Shown: piece after piece, positions 7,894-16,620 of the stretch
How the letters are laid out: every line of letters begins with the position of its first letter
Numbering within the stretch: position 1 is the stretch's first letter
NCBI GenBank assembly: GCA_017417465.1
Contig: JAFPZD010000145.1
Location: forward strand, 26,644 to 90,643
Direction: 5' to 3'
Length of the DNA stretch: 64,000 bases
From: Prevotella sp.
GTDB taxonomy: Bacteria; Bacteroidota; Bacteroidia; Bacteroidales; Bacteroidaceae
Notes under the pieces: generated by a model
Database searches by the model: none
What the model was told of the DNA's origin: nothing
What the model saw: only the letters and a program-made list of their open reading frames with translations
Translations under genes and position numbers: made by a program

Positions 7894-9512
7894 AGGTACG
7901 TATAGCGGTAGTCAGTGGGCGAGACAAGTGTCTCCTTGATGACACGCGGAATGATCCAGCGGATGAGGTTGAACTCACCACCAGCCTTGTCGTTGGTGCC
8001 GCTGGCACGTGCGCCACCGAAGGGCTGCATGCCCACAACGGCTCCCGTTGGCTTGTCGTTGATATAGAAGTTGCCGGCAGCATAGCTCAGCCGCTCGGTC
8101 AGCTGCTCCACGGCCATACGGTCGCGGCCGAAGACGGCGCCCGTCAGTCCGTAGGGCGATGTCTCGTCGCAGAGCTTCACCGTCTCGTCGACCTTGTCGT
8201 CGTCATATGGATAAACGGTGATGATGGGGCCGAAGATCTCCTCTTCCATCGACTTGAAGTGCGGATTAGAAGTCTCAATCACGGTAGGCTCGACAAACCA
8301 GCCCTTCGACTTGTCGCACTTGCCGCCAATGACCACCTTGGCGTCGGCAGCCTCTGTAGCGTAGTCGATGTACGACTTACACTTGTCGAACGAAGCCTCG
8401 TCGATGACGGCATTGATGAAGTTCTTGGGGTCGCAGACATCGCCCATGGTCACCTCGGCGCAGAGGCGCTTCATGTCATCGAGCACACCCGGCCACATCG
8501 ACTTCGGGATATACATACGCGAGGCGGCTGAGCACTTCTGTCCCTGGAACTCGAAGGCGCCGCAGAAAGCTGCCGTGGCCACGGCCTTCGGGTCGGCCGA
8601 GGGGTGCACGAAGATGAAGTCCTTGCCACCCGTCTCGCCCACCAGTCGCGGATAGCTGACATAGCGGTCGAGATTCGAGCAGGCCTGCATCCACAGGCTC
8701 TTGAACGTAGCCGTCGAGCCGGTGAAGTGGATGCCGGCGAAATGGCGCGACTGCGTGGCCACCTCGCCGATGAGGGCGCCGCTGCCCGGCAGGAAGTTCA
8801 CCACGCCATCGGGCAAACCAGCCTCCTTGTAGAGCTGCATGAGGTAGTAGTTCGAAAGCAGGGCCGTGGTCGACGGTTTCCAGATAGCTACGTTGCCCAT
8901 GAGGACGGGTGTCATGCAGAGGTTCGAGGCGATGCTGGTGAAGTTAAAAGGCGTGACTGCAAGCACGAAGCCCTCCAGGGGACGGTACTCGGTATGGTTC
9001 AGCTGTCCTGCGCTATCCTTGGGCTGCATGGCGTAGATCTTCGAAGCATAGTGGACGTTGTAACGGAAGAAATCGATGGTCTCGCAGGCGGAGTCGATTT
9101 CTGCCTGATAGATATTCTTGCTCTGGCCCAGCATGCAGGCAGCATTCATGATGGGGCGGTACTTCGTGGCCAGCAGCTCGGCCATCTTCATCACAATGGC
9201 GGCACGTGTGGTCCATGGTGTGCGGCTCCACTCCTGCCAAGCCTTCATCGCTGTCTCAATGGCCAGCTCTACCTCGGCCTTACCCACCTTGTGGTAGGTG
9301 GCGAGCACATGATGATGGTCATGCGGACAGGTAACCTGTCCGACGTTTCCGGTGCGGATCTCTTTGCCGCCTATAATAATAGGAATGTCGACCACCAGCT
9401 TCGACTGGCGCTCCAACTCCTTTTCAAGTGCAACACGCTCTGGCGATCCGGCCAGATAGGCTTTCACCGGCTCATTGGCCGGTAATGGGAATGTAATTAC
9501 AGAATTGTTCAT
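7884..9512 (-). CDS. 1-pyrroline-5-carboxylate dehydrogenase
   Basis: This 542-residue aldehyde dehydrogenase oxidises pyrroline-5-carboxylate/glutamate semialdehyde to glutamate with NAD. It shows the TPFNFTSIASNL substrate/cofactor segment, FTGSTATFKSLW, ETGGKDFIFVHPSAD and the catalytic Cys327 in QGQKCSAASR, followed by EEEIFGPIITVYPYDD. Length and motifs fit the stand-alone P5C dehydrogenase class rather than a PutA fusion. The start ATG at 9512 has a Bacteroidota promoter 49 bp upstream. Its pairing with arginine deiminase suggests use of arginine carbon through ornithine and glutamate semialdehyde; the ornithine aminotransferase step is not encoded here. Confidence 0.9.
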   Translation of the reverse strand: MNNSVITFPLPANEPVKAYLAGSPERVALEKELERQSKLVVDIPIIIGGKEIRTGNVGQVTCPHDHHHVLATYHKVGKAEVELAIETAMKAWQEWSRTPWTTRAAIVMKMAELLATKYRPIMNAACMLGQSKNIYQAEIDSACETIDFFRYNVHYASKIYAMQPKDSAGQLNHTEYRPLEGFVLAVTPFNFTSIASNLCMTPVLMGNVAIWKPSTTALLSNYYLMQLYKEAGLPDGVVNFLPGSGALIGEVATQSRHFAGIHFTGSTATFKSLWMQACSNLDRYVSYPRLVGETGGKDFIFVHPSADPKAVATAAFCGAFEFQGQKCSAASRMYIPKSMWPGVLDDMKRLCAEVTMGDVCDPKNFINAVIDEASFDKCKSYIDYATEAADAKVVIGGKCDKSKGWFVEPTVIETSNPHFKSMEEEIFGPIITVYPYDDDKVDETVKLCDETSPYGLTGAVFGRDRMAVEQLTERLSYAAGNFYINDKPTGAVVGMQPFGGARASGTNDKAGGEFNLIRWIIPRVIKETLVSPTDYRYTYLKN

Positions 9513-9560
9513 ACTGTCTTAGATTAGAGATTACTTAGTCCGTATTCGTTTTTCACCGTG

Positions 9561-9568
9561 CAAAATTA
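9561..9568 (-). promoter_or_regulatory. -7 promoter box for P5C dehydrogenase/arginine deiminase
   Basis: TAATTTTG on the minus strand, with TTG 22 nt upstream as a plausible -33 element. Confidence 0.65.
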
Positions 9569-9662
9569 CGACTAAAAGTTGAAATACGAGCAACGAACGG
9601 GCTTTTTTTTTCGCTTTAACGTTTTTTTATCACATCCGTGCCGAAAGATGTGGGATTTTCAG

Positions 9663-9670
9663 TAACTTTG
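9663..9670 (+). promoter_or_regulatory. -7 promoter box for pyrB
   Basis: TAACTTTG followed by CAGG, 22 bp before the pyrB ATG. It lies about 95 bp from the divergent promoter at 9561-9568. Confidence 0.65.
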
Positions 9671-9692
9671 CAGGCAAAAATCGCACAATAGT

Positions 9693-10601
9693 ATGCAAAA
9701 ACGCAACCTTATCTCAATTACTGACCTGACAAAGGAAGAAATCCTGAAGCTTTTGAAGAGAGCAAAGGAGTTTGAACAGAACCCCAACCAGCGTATCCTG
9801 GAAGGGAAAGTCGTGGCATCGCTGTTCTTTGAGCCGTCGACGCGCACACGCCTGAGTTTCGAGACCGCCGTCAACCGCCTTGGTGGCCGCGTCATCGGAT
9901 TCAGCGACGCCGCAACGAGTAGCCAATCGAAGGGCGAGACACTGAAGGACACTATCATGATGGTGGCCAACTACGCCGACCTCATTGTCATGCGCCATCC
10001 CCTGGAGGGTGCCGCCCGCTACGCCAGCGAGGTCTCGCGCGTACCTATAATTAATGCAGGCGACGGCAGCAACCAGCACCCCACGCAGACCATGCTCGAC
10101 CTGTACACCATCTACCAGACACAGGGCACGCTCGAAGGCCTGACCATCACCATGGTGGGCGACTTGAAGTACGGTCGCACCGTCCACTCGCTGCTTGAGG
10201 CCATGCACTTCTTCAAGCCCCGCTTCAAGTTCGTGGCCTGCAACGAGCTGCGTATGCCTGAACAATACAAGAAGTACTGCCGCCAGCTGGGCATCGAGTA
10301 CGAAGAGACCACCGAGTTCAGCGAGCGCATCATCAATCAGACCGACATTCTCTATATGACGCGCGTACAGCGTGAGCGCTTCAGCGACCTCATGGAGTAC
10401 GAGCGCGTGAAGAACGTCTACACCCTCACCGCCGCCATGCTGAAAGGTTGCAAGCCCAACATGCGCGTGCTGCACCCACTGCCCCGTGTCACTGAGATTG
10501 CCCAGGACGTCGACGACACGCCACAGGCCTACTACTTCGAGCAGGCCCTCAACGGTCTCTATGCCCGCGAAGCCATCATCTGCCGTGCCCTCGAGCTGTA
10601 G
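9693..10601 (+). CDS. pyrB: Aspartate carbamoyltransferase, catalytic subunit
   Basis: The 302-residue protein joins carbamoyl phosphate to aspartate, the committed step of pyrimidine synthesis. The carbamoyl-phosphate motif STRTR is at residues 49-53 and HPTQT at 129-133; [12 protein letters not shown] and HPLPR are also present. Length is normal. It is followed by the regulatory subunit gene pyrI, and then by ornithine carbamoyltransferase and carbamate kinase on the same strand, so two enzymes that consume or release carbamoyl phosphate are grouped. Confidence 0.96.
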   Translation: MQKRNLISITDLTKEEILKLLKRAKEFEQNPNQRILEGKVVASLFFEPSTRTRLSFETAVNRLGGRVIGFSDAATSSQSKGETLKDTIMMVANYADLIVMRHPLEGAARYASEVSRVPIINAGDGSNQHPTQTMLDLYTIYQTQGTLEGLTITMVGDLKYGRTVHSLLEAMHFFKPRFKFVACNELRMPEQYKKYCRQLGIEYEETTEFSERIINQTDILYMTRVQRERFSDLMEYERVKNVYTLTAAMLKGCKPNMRVLHPLPRVTEIAQDVDDTPQAYYFEQALNGLYAREAIICRALEL

Positions 10602-10695
10602 TGAAAGTGAAGAGTGAAAAGTGAAAAATTTGCTTCTGCCCGGTCGGCGCAGCAAATTGTGAAATAGTGAAATTGTCTAATTGTCAAATAACAAG

Positions 10696-11157
10696 ATGAG
10701 CAACATCAAGAAAGAAATGGCCGTCGCCGCCCTGTGCAACGGCATCGTCATCGACCATATCCCCTGCAACTCACTGTTTAAGGTGGTTAACCTGCTTGGA
10801 CTTGAGAATATGCAGAACAGCGTTACCATTGGTAACTTCCTCGAAAGCGGCAGTATGGGCCGTAAAGGCATCATCAAGATTGCCGACGTCGACCTGCCCG
10901 AGGAGACCCTCAACCGCATTGCCGTCATTGCCCCGCATGCCGTGATTAACATCATCCGCGACTACAAGGTGGTGGAGAAGCATCGCGTCACACTGGCCGA
11001 CGACCTTATCGACATCGTCCGTTGCACTAACCCCAAGTGCATTTGTAACAACGAGCCCATGCCCACCCATTTCCACGTCGTGAGCAGTGAGCCCACCACC
11101 CTGCGCTGCCACTACTGCGAGCGTGTGGTCACCCACGATGAAATTACTTTAAAGTAA
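10696..11157 (+). CDS. pyrI: Aspartate carbamoyltransferase, regulatory subunit
   Basis: The 153-residue protein has the N-terminal nucleotide-binding domain (AVAALCNGIVIDHIP) and a C-terminal zinc domain with cysteines in NPKCICNNE and CHYCERV. It binds the catalytic trimers and gives allosteric control by CTP and ATP in the family. I use the ATG at 10696; the frame also extends to a TTG at 10681 within AATTGTC-type repeat DNA. The 94-bp gap after pyrB holds short GTGAAA repeats and an imperfect hairpin (AATTTGCT ... AGCAAATT). Confidence 0.95.
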   Translation: MSNIKKEMAVAALCNGIVIDHIPCNSLFKVVNLLGLENMQNSVTIGNFLESGSMGRKGIIKIADVDLPEETLNRIAVIAPHAVINIIRDYKVVEKHRVTLADDLIDIVRCTNPKCICNNEPMPTHFHVVSSEPTTLRCHYCERVVTHDEITLK

Positions 11158-11195
11158 ATCAAAGAAACCTCAAACCTCAAATCTATTCAACTATT

Positions 11196-12188
11196 ATGCC
11201 AAAAAGCTTATCCGGAAGAAGTTTCCTGAAACTTCTCGACTTCACCACTGAAGAGATTCAGTACCTGCTGGAACTCGCCAAGGACTTCAAGCACCTGAAG
11301 CGTACCAACACACCCCACAAGTACCTTACCGGCAAGAACATCGTCTTGCTGTTCGAAAAGACTTCAACGCGCACACGCTGCTCATTTGAAGTCGCAGGTA
11401 ACGACCTGGGAATGGGCGTCACCTACCTCGATCCCGGCTCATCACAGATGGGCAAGAAGGAGTCGCTCGAAGACACTGCCCGCGTCTTGGGACGCATGTT
11501 CGACGGCATCGAGTACCGCGGCTTCGACCAGAAGATTGTCGAGGACCTGGCACGCTATGCAGGTGTACCCGTATGGAACGGCCTGACCACCGACTTCCAC
11601 CCCACGCAGATGCTGGCCGACGTGATGACTATCGAGGAGCACTTCGGACACTATAAAGGACTGAAGATGGTATTCATGGGCGACGCCCGCAACAACGTGG
11701 CTAATTCGCTGATGGTCGTCTCGGCCAAGCTCGGCATCAACTTCGTGGCATGCGGCCCGAAGGCCAACATGCCCGACGAGAAGCTCGTGGCCACCTGCCG
11801 CGAGATTGCCAAGGAGAACGACTGCACCATCACCCTCACCGACGACGTAAAGGAAGGCACACGCGACGCCGACGTCATCTACACCGACATCTGGGTCAGC
11901 ATGGGCGAGGCACCCGAGCTGTGGGAACAGCGCATCAAGCTGCTCAGCCCCTATCAGGTGAACGATGCCGTGATGGCCAATGCCAAGCCCACGGCCATCT
12001 TCCTCCACTGTCTGCCGTCGTTCCACGACCTCGAGACCACCATCGGCCGCGACATCTACGAGCGCTTCGGCCTGAAGGAGATGGAGGTCACTGACAAGGT
12101 GTTCCGCTCGAAGCAGTCAAAGGTGTTCGACGAGGCCGAGAACCGCATGCACACCATCAAGGCCGTGATGTTCGCCACCCTGAAATGA
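11196..12188 (+). CDS. arcB: Ornithine carbamoyltransferase (probably catabolic)
   Basis: The 330-residue enzyme interconverts ornithine plus carbamoyl phosphate with citrulline plus phosphate. STRTR is at residues 57-61, HPTQ follows GLTTDF, and HCLPSFHD and FDEAENRMHTIKAVM are near the C-terminus. Length and the final motif match the ArgF/ArcB class and not the acetylornithine carbamoyltransferases of some Bacteroidota. Because carbamate kinase follows and arginine deiminase is close, the citrulline-cleaving direction is likely; sequence alone does not settle direction. Confidence 0.9.
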   Translation: MPKSLSGRSFLKLLDFTTEEIQYLLELAKDFKHLKRTNTPHKYLTGKNIVLLFEKTSTRTRCSFEVAGNDLGMGVTYLDPGSSQMGKKESLEDTARVLGRMFDGIEYRGFDQKIVEDLARYAGVPVWNGLTTDFHPTQMLADVMTIEEHFGHYKGLKMVFMGDARNNVANSLMVVSAKLGINFVACGPKANMPDEKLVATCREIAKENDCTITLTDDVKEGTRDADVIYTDIWVSMGEAPELWEQRIKLLSPYQVNDAVMANAKPTAIFLHCLPSFHDLETTIGRDIYERFGLKEMEVTDKVFRSKQSKVFDEAENRMHTIKAVMFATLK

Positions 12189-12206
12189 CGATTCTTAGTG
12201 AATAGT

Positions 12207-12258
12207 TTATAGTGAATAGTGAATAGTTCGTAACGAACGACCCACTATTCACTATAAG
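12207..12258. repeat. Inverted repeat of TAGTGAATAGT units
   Basis: Direct copies of GTGAATAGT face the complement CACTATTCACTATAAG. It lies between arcB and arcC and could fold as a hairpin in the transcript. Confidence 0.7.
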
Positions 12259-12290
12259 CCGTTCATTCCACTTAGGCAGTTAATCTTACT

Positions 12291-13229
12291 ATGAACAAAC
12301 GTCTGGTCATTGCGCTTGGCGGCAATGCCCTCGGCAAATCGCCACAAGAGCAATTAGAACTTGTCAAAAACACAGCATCGACCATCGCCGACCTCGTTGA
12401 GGAGGGTTACGACGTGGTCATTGGCCACGGCAACGGCCCACAGGTGGGCATGGTCAACCTGGCCTTCGAATACTCTGCCAACAATGGCAGCGGCACCCCT
12501 CTTATGCCCTTCCCAGAATGTGGCGCCATGACGCAGGGCTATATCGGCTACCACCTGCAGCAAGCCATCGGACGTGAGCTGGCACGCCGCAACAGCCACC
12601 GCTCCGTCGTCAGTGTCGTCACGCAGGTCGTCGTCGACCAGAAGGACGAGGCCTTCCAAAAGCCCACCAAGCCCGTGGGTATGTTCTACTTCAAGGAGGA
12701 TGCTGAGCGCATGGCCCAGCAGACGGGCTACACCTTCATCGAGGACAGTGGGCGTGGCTACCGCCGCGTGGTCCCCTCCCCCATCCCACGGAAGATTGTA
12801 GAGCTGCCGGCCATCGAGCAGCTCGTCGGCCAGCACAACGTCGTCATCACCGTGGGTGGTGGTGGCATTCCCGTCGTCGAGCATGGCCCCGGTGACTACG
12901 AAGGGGTGCCTGCTGTCATCGACAAGGACCGTGCCAGTGCTCTCTTAGCCTTGGAGCTGAAGGCCGACATGCTGATCATTCTCACCGCCGTCGACCGTGT
13001 GTCCATCAACTATCACAAGCCCAACCAGTGGGACCTCAGCCAGATGACGCTCGCCCAAGCCAGCGAGTACATCCGTCAGGGGCATTTCGCGCCGGGCTCG
13101 ATGCTTCCTAAGGTAGAGTCGTGCATCACCTTCGTCAAGAACACCACCGGCGGCCGCGCCCTGATCACCTCTCTTGAAAAAGCCCGCGACGCCCTTCAGG
13201 GCCGCACCGGCACGCTGATCGTGAAATAA
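12291..13229 (+). CDS. arcC: Carbamate kinase
   Basis: The 312-residue enzyme transfers phosphate between carbamoyl phosphate and ADP. Family signatures are ALGGNALGKSPQEQ at the start, GHGNGPQVGMVNLA, VVTQVVVDQKDEAF and AVIDKDRASALLALELKADMLIILT (nucleotide site). In the arginine deiminase pathway it makes ATP; run in reverse it could supply carbamoyl phosphate. It is about 100 bp downstream of arcB and probably in the same operon. Confidence 0.95.
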   Translation: MNKRLVIALGGNALGKSPQEQLELVKNTASTIADLVEEGYDVVIGHGNGPQVGMVNLAFEYSANNGSGTPLMPFPECGAMTQGYIGYHLQQAIGRELARRNSHRSVVSVVTQVVVDQKDEAFQKPTKPVGMFYFKEDAERMAQQTGYTFIEDSGRGYRRVVPSPIPRKIVELPAIEQLVGQHNVVITVGGGGIPVVEHGPGDYEGVPAVIDKDRASALLALELKADMLIILTAVDRVSINYHKPNQWDLSQMTLAQASEYIRQGHFAPGSMLPKVESCITFVKNTTGGRALITSLEKARDALQGRTGTLIVK

Positions 13230-13281
13230 TTACATTCAGGAGTAAAGGAGTAGAGGAGCTGGGAAGAAGACGGGACGGGGG

Positions 13282-13441
13282 AAGCGTGCCTTTAGGTACG
13301 CGACAAGGGCGCAATGTTGTCGCGTACCTAAAGGCACGCTTGTCACTACAACCCTCAAATACCAGCCATATGAATGGCTGGCCGCTCGGCGCTTGCGACG
13401 CTTCGCTTCGCGAAGAACCATTGTCTGATGCCTACGGCATC
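13282..13441 (-). repeat. Palindromic repeat element, copy 3 (reverse orientation, changed stem)
   Basis: A 25-bp perfect stem (13282-13306 with 13317-13341) reads GCGTGCCTTTAGGTACGCG instead of the GCGTGCCGTAGGTACGCG of the other copies; both arms change together. Downstream are CCAGCCATATGAATGGCTGG and GATGCCTACGGCATC, in reversed order relative to 3250-3460. Purine-rich GGAGTAAAGGAGTAGAGGAG precedes it, as at 3066. Confidence 0.88.
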
Positions 13442-14147
13442 CACTTCATTTACAAATATGTGTAGAAGGCAATCCCATGTAGGGGGCGGAGTAATTAGTC
13501 CAGGTCAACTTGTATATCATTCCCATTTTTTAATGGTTACTAAAATGTTTTTTGGCGAGACGATTCAACCCTTCACTTTTAATACATATTACTGTATATC
13601 AGACTGTTACGGTGAATGATTTTTAGAGCACTCTATCTTAGGGTAAGAAGGTGACTTTGGGGGGAGTGAATCTCCGGGTTTTACGTTCTGATTCTCGGGT
13701 TTTACGCTCTGATTCTCGGGTTTTACGCTCTGATTCTCGGGTTTTACGTCGCAAAATGCCGTGTTTTCAAACGTAAGTCATAGGTTTACGACATGAAAAC
13801 CCTATGTTTACGACATGAAAACGGCATACTTACGACATGGAAACGGCATACTAATCGAGACAATGATAGAGACAACATCAATGATAGAGACAACATCAAT
13901 GATAGAGACAACATCAACGATATGGGCATTTCTTCTCTGCTTGACACTCCGTCTTCAGTGTGAGGAAAAGATGTGATGCAAAGTCGGTCAAAGGAACCCT
14001 TCACCAGAACAGGCTCGCAATGAGACGGTTACTGAAAAAGTGAAGGGATTGTAAGGATAGTCATAAAGGAAGATGTTCCCTTGCTGAAAGAACAGGTAAT
14101 AAAATACATTGACGGAGGTAACCACTAAAGATGCCCTCGAAAGATAA
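13442..14147. repeat. Gene-free region with three stacked tandem repeat families
   Basis: I find no credible gene between 13230 and 14230. From about 13672 to 13750 a 21-bp unit (CGGGTTTTACGCTCTGATTCT) occurs four times. From 13775 to 13855 a 22-23-bp unit (TTACGACATGAAAACGGCAT) occurs about three times. From 13858 to 13920 an 18-bp unit (AATGATAGAGACAACATC) occurs three times. Units are adjacent with no spacers, so this is not a CRISPR. The rest shows nothing recognisable. Confidence 0.8.
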
Positions 14148-14197
14148 TTTACCCACCCTACCAGTCTGACAACCTCAGAACAGGTAAGGTGGGTAAA
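14148..14197 (-). terminator. Hairpin downstream of the secreted-protein operon
   Basis: TTTACCCACCCTACC (14148-14162) pairs with 14183-14197 with one mismatch, just after the stop codon of the minus-strand gene at 14231. Confidence 0.55.
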
Positions 14198-14230
14198 GTG
14201 TTTATAGCTTGTAGCTGCAACAGCTGCTAC

Positions 14231-16567
14231 TTACTTGCGAATGACCTTTTTGCCATTAACAATATAGATGCCCTTTTTCATTTGACTATTTGCCAATTGA
14301 CTATTTGACAATTGACGGCCCTGCAGGTCGAAGCAACGATCGGCGGCAACCGACGGGCGGTTAACCTCCTCGATGCCAGTCGCCTCACCATCTAACAGGA
14401 TGTCAGTGATTTCGGCATTGACAATCTCCTTCGTGTCCTTGTTGATGAGCAGCACGATGGCACGGGCGTTGTTGGCATCCTCCTGTCCCTCAGCAATGGG
14501 AACCACCATTCCGAACTCGTAGGTGTAGTCCTCGCCAGCCACGATGTTCTTCGTGGGCAGGCTCTTCTGGATGCCAGTGACGTCGCTGGCGGCGACAGCC
14601 ACGTTGTTCAGGGTGTAGTTCTCGTTGGTGTAGGGATTGGTCAGCCACTCGGCCATATCCTCGTCAGCGTATACAGACTTGTAGTACATGATGTAGTTAG
14701 AGATGGTCTCCTTTACATTGTCCTTGATGACGACGAAAGCGAGGCGGAACGGAGCGCTCTTGAAGTCAGCCTTGAAGTTGACCGTAGCGTTCATAACGAC
14801 AGAGTCGGGATCCTCCTTCGACCATACGGCAGTGAGGCTGACGCTGGCAGGCGTTGCTGCACCAAGCGTAGCCTTGACAGGCTCAGCAGCACCGAAGTGG
14901 TTAGCAGCGTAGTTGCTGGCAGCGGTGAGACCCGTATAGGGATCCTCCGTGAAAGCACGGTTAACCTCCATCACGGGATAGGTGTTGTACTTGTTGGTGT
15001 AGCTCGTCTCGTTGGGAATCTTCTGGTAGTCGGCATACGGAGCAACAGCCTGTTTGCCATTGTAGTGGTCGACGAGGAAGGCGATGACGTTCTCCTCCTG
15101 GTTCAGCAGATTGGCACCCACGATAGCACGGGGAGCGTAGCCGTTGGTAGCATTGTAGAAGATTTCGGCCACGGCCTTGCGGGGTGCGCTCTCACTGATG
15201 ACGGTGACATTGACCGAACACTTGGCCTTGCGACCAGTGATGCCGTTGTCGTTGCCATTGACCTTGGTAATGACGAGCTCGATCTCCTGCAGTCCGGCCT
15301 GCGTGGGAGCCTCCAGCTCCACGGCGACGGTCTGCTTGGCACCGAGCATGGCGTCGATGGCGGGGTCGAGATCGAGGTGACCTTCCTTGGCCTCACCGTC
15401 GAGGTTGTAAGTGAAGTCGATGCTCTGCACACCAGCTGAACCCTGGTTGGTCAGGTTCAGGTTGAGCACGATGGGCTGCCCCACGAGGGCAATCATGTCA
15501 TCGATATCGTCAGCCACCTGAACGGCGTCGGTTGCCATGTTGCTGCCGCTCACCTCAATCTGTGCGGCCAGACAGCCAGTAGACGACTTGTCGGTGAAAG
15601 TGGTCTCTTCGGGCTGCATCAGATAGAAACCCTTCTCTACTACCTTCTTGGCATAGACGATGGGAGTATAGTCGTAGTCGCTGTACCAGTTGGAGAGGTT
15701 GAACGAGTAGCCCACGTAGCAGCCTGTCTCAGGAATAGTAACGGCCTTGTCGAACTTGGCCTCGGTCACCGAACTCGACGGTTTTTCAACCACGGCCTCT
15801 GCCAGGTTCTCACCGTCGAGGGTCTCACGAATCCAGAACTTGAAGTCCTTGGCATTGCTGTAGAGGCGGGTCTGTGCACGCATGGCCGTGATTTCGGCGC
15901 CACCGAGGGCACCGTCGCCAGCCACGAACATGGCTGCCTGATAGTTGCCAAGCTTGTAGTTACCAGTCACACCTGTCGACTCAGTGCCCGTATAGTTGCC
16001 CCACCACATGGTGGCAGCCGGAGCCTTGAAGCCAATCTGAGCGGCCAGACAGCCGGTGCTTGCCGACTTGTCGGTAAACTCGGTCTCGCCGGGCTGTTTC
16101 AGGTAGAAGCCCTTCTCCACCTGCTTCTTGGCATAGACCACGGGCGTTCCCTCGTATTCATTCCACCACTGAGTGACAGTGAACGAGTAGCCCACGTAAG
16201 CTCCCGTCTCGGGCAGGGTGTAAGCCTCAGGCAGGGTGACGGTGGTGTAGCCACTGCTTGCAACAGTCTCAGGCGTCACTTCAACCACGTTCTCGCCGTC
16301 GAGGGCGGTACGGATGAAGAACTTCACATCCTTTGAGCTGCTGGTCGACAGGCGTGTCTGAATGCGTATCTGCTCAATGCTGACACCTTTCAGTGTGCCG
16401 TCGCCGGCTACGAACATGGCGGCTTCATAGTCGCCGGGTACTTTGTTGTTACCTGTGATGGCAAAGCCTTCGTCGGCATAGTTGCCCCACCAGGTCAGTC
16501 CGTCCTGGGCCTGTGCAGTGAAGGCAGCGGCCATAAGGGCGATGAGGGATAATACTTTTTTCATCAT
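14231..16567 (-). CDS. Secreted two-repeat protein with degenerate Omp28/thioredoxin-like domain and sorting tail
   Basis: This 778-residue protein has a signal peptide (MKKVLSLIALMAAAFTAQAQ). Two tandem repeats of about 155 residues follow, each starting WWGNY and ending GFYLxQPxETxFTDKS...TGCLAAQI. A middle domain is homologous to the Trx-like part of the next gene upstream but reads EIFYNATNGYAPRA where that protein has EEYTGTWCSACPRG, so the redox cysteines are missing. The last 40 residues form the Prevotella-type sorting tail (DLQGRQLSN ... KGIYIVNGKKVIRK), probably for type IX secretion. The tail is widened by residues SQLANSQ, encoded by repeats of TTGACTATTTG. It is the last gene of a three-gene operon; its function is unknown. 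Confidence 0.8.
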   Translation of the reverse strand: MMKKVLSLIALMAAAFTAQAQDGLTWWGNYADEGFAITGNNKVPGDYEAAMFVAGDGTLKGVSIEQIRIQTRLSTSSSKDVKFFIRTALDGENVVEVTPETVASSGYTTVTLPEAYTLPETGAYVGYSFTVTQWWNEYEGTPVVYAKKQVEKGFYLKQPGETEFTDKSASTGCLAAQIGFKAPAATMWWGNYTGTESTGVTGNYKLGNYQAAMFVAGDGALGGAEITAMRAQTRLYSNAKDFKFWIRETLDGENLAEAVVEKPSSSVTEAKFDKAVTIPETGCYVGYSFNLSNWYSDYDYTPIVYAKKVVEKGFYLMQPEETTFTDKSSTGCLAAQIEVSGSNMATDAVQVADDIDDMIALVGQPIVLNLNLTNQGSAGVQSIDFTYNLDGEAKEGHLDLDPAIDAMLGAKQTVAVELEAPTQAGLQEIELVITKVNGNDNGITGRKAKCSVNVTVISESAPRKAVAEIFYNATNGYAPRAIVGANLLNQEENVIAFLVDHYNGKQAVAPYADYQKIPNETSYTNKYNTYPVMEVNRAFTEDPYTGLTAASNYAANHFGAAEPVKATLGAATPASVSLTAVWSKEDPDSVVMNATVNFKADFKSAPFRLAFVVIKDNVKETISNYIMYYKSVYADEDMAEWLTNPYTNENYTLNNVAVAASDVTGIQKSLPTKNIVAGEDYTYEFGMVVPIAEGQEDANNARAIVLLINKDTKEIVNAEITDILLDGEATGIEEVNRPSVAADRCFDLQGRQLSNSQLANSQMKKGIYIVNGKKVIRK

Positions 16568-16620
16568 GTGATTGTTGTTGTTAGTTAATAATAAGTGATT
16601 AGGTAGATTCGGAAATGTTG

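Noticed and set aside
13672-13920. Possible CRISPR array
   Set aside because: Repeat units adjoin directly with no unique spacers, and no cas genes are nearby.
13786-14004. Open frame on the minus strand with SLMLSLSLMLSL repeats
   Set aside because: It is the 18-bp tandem repeat read in one frame. It has no ribosome-binding site, promoter or recognisable protein character.
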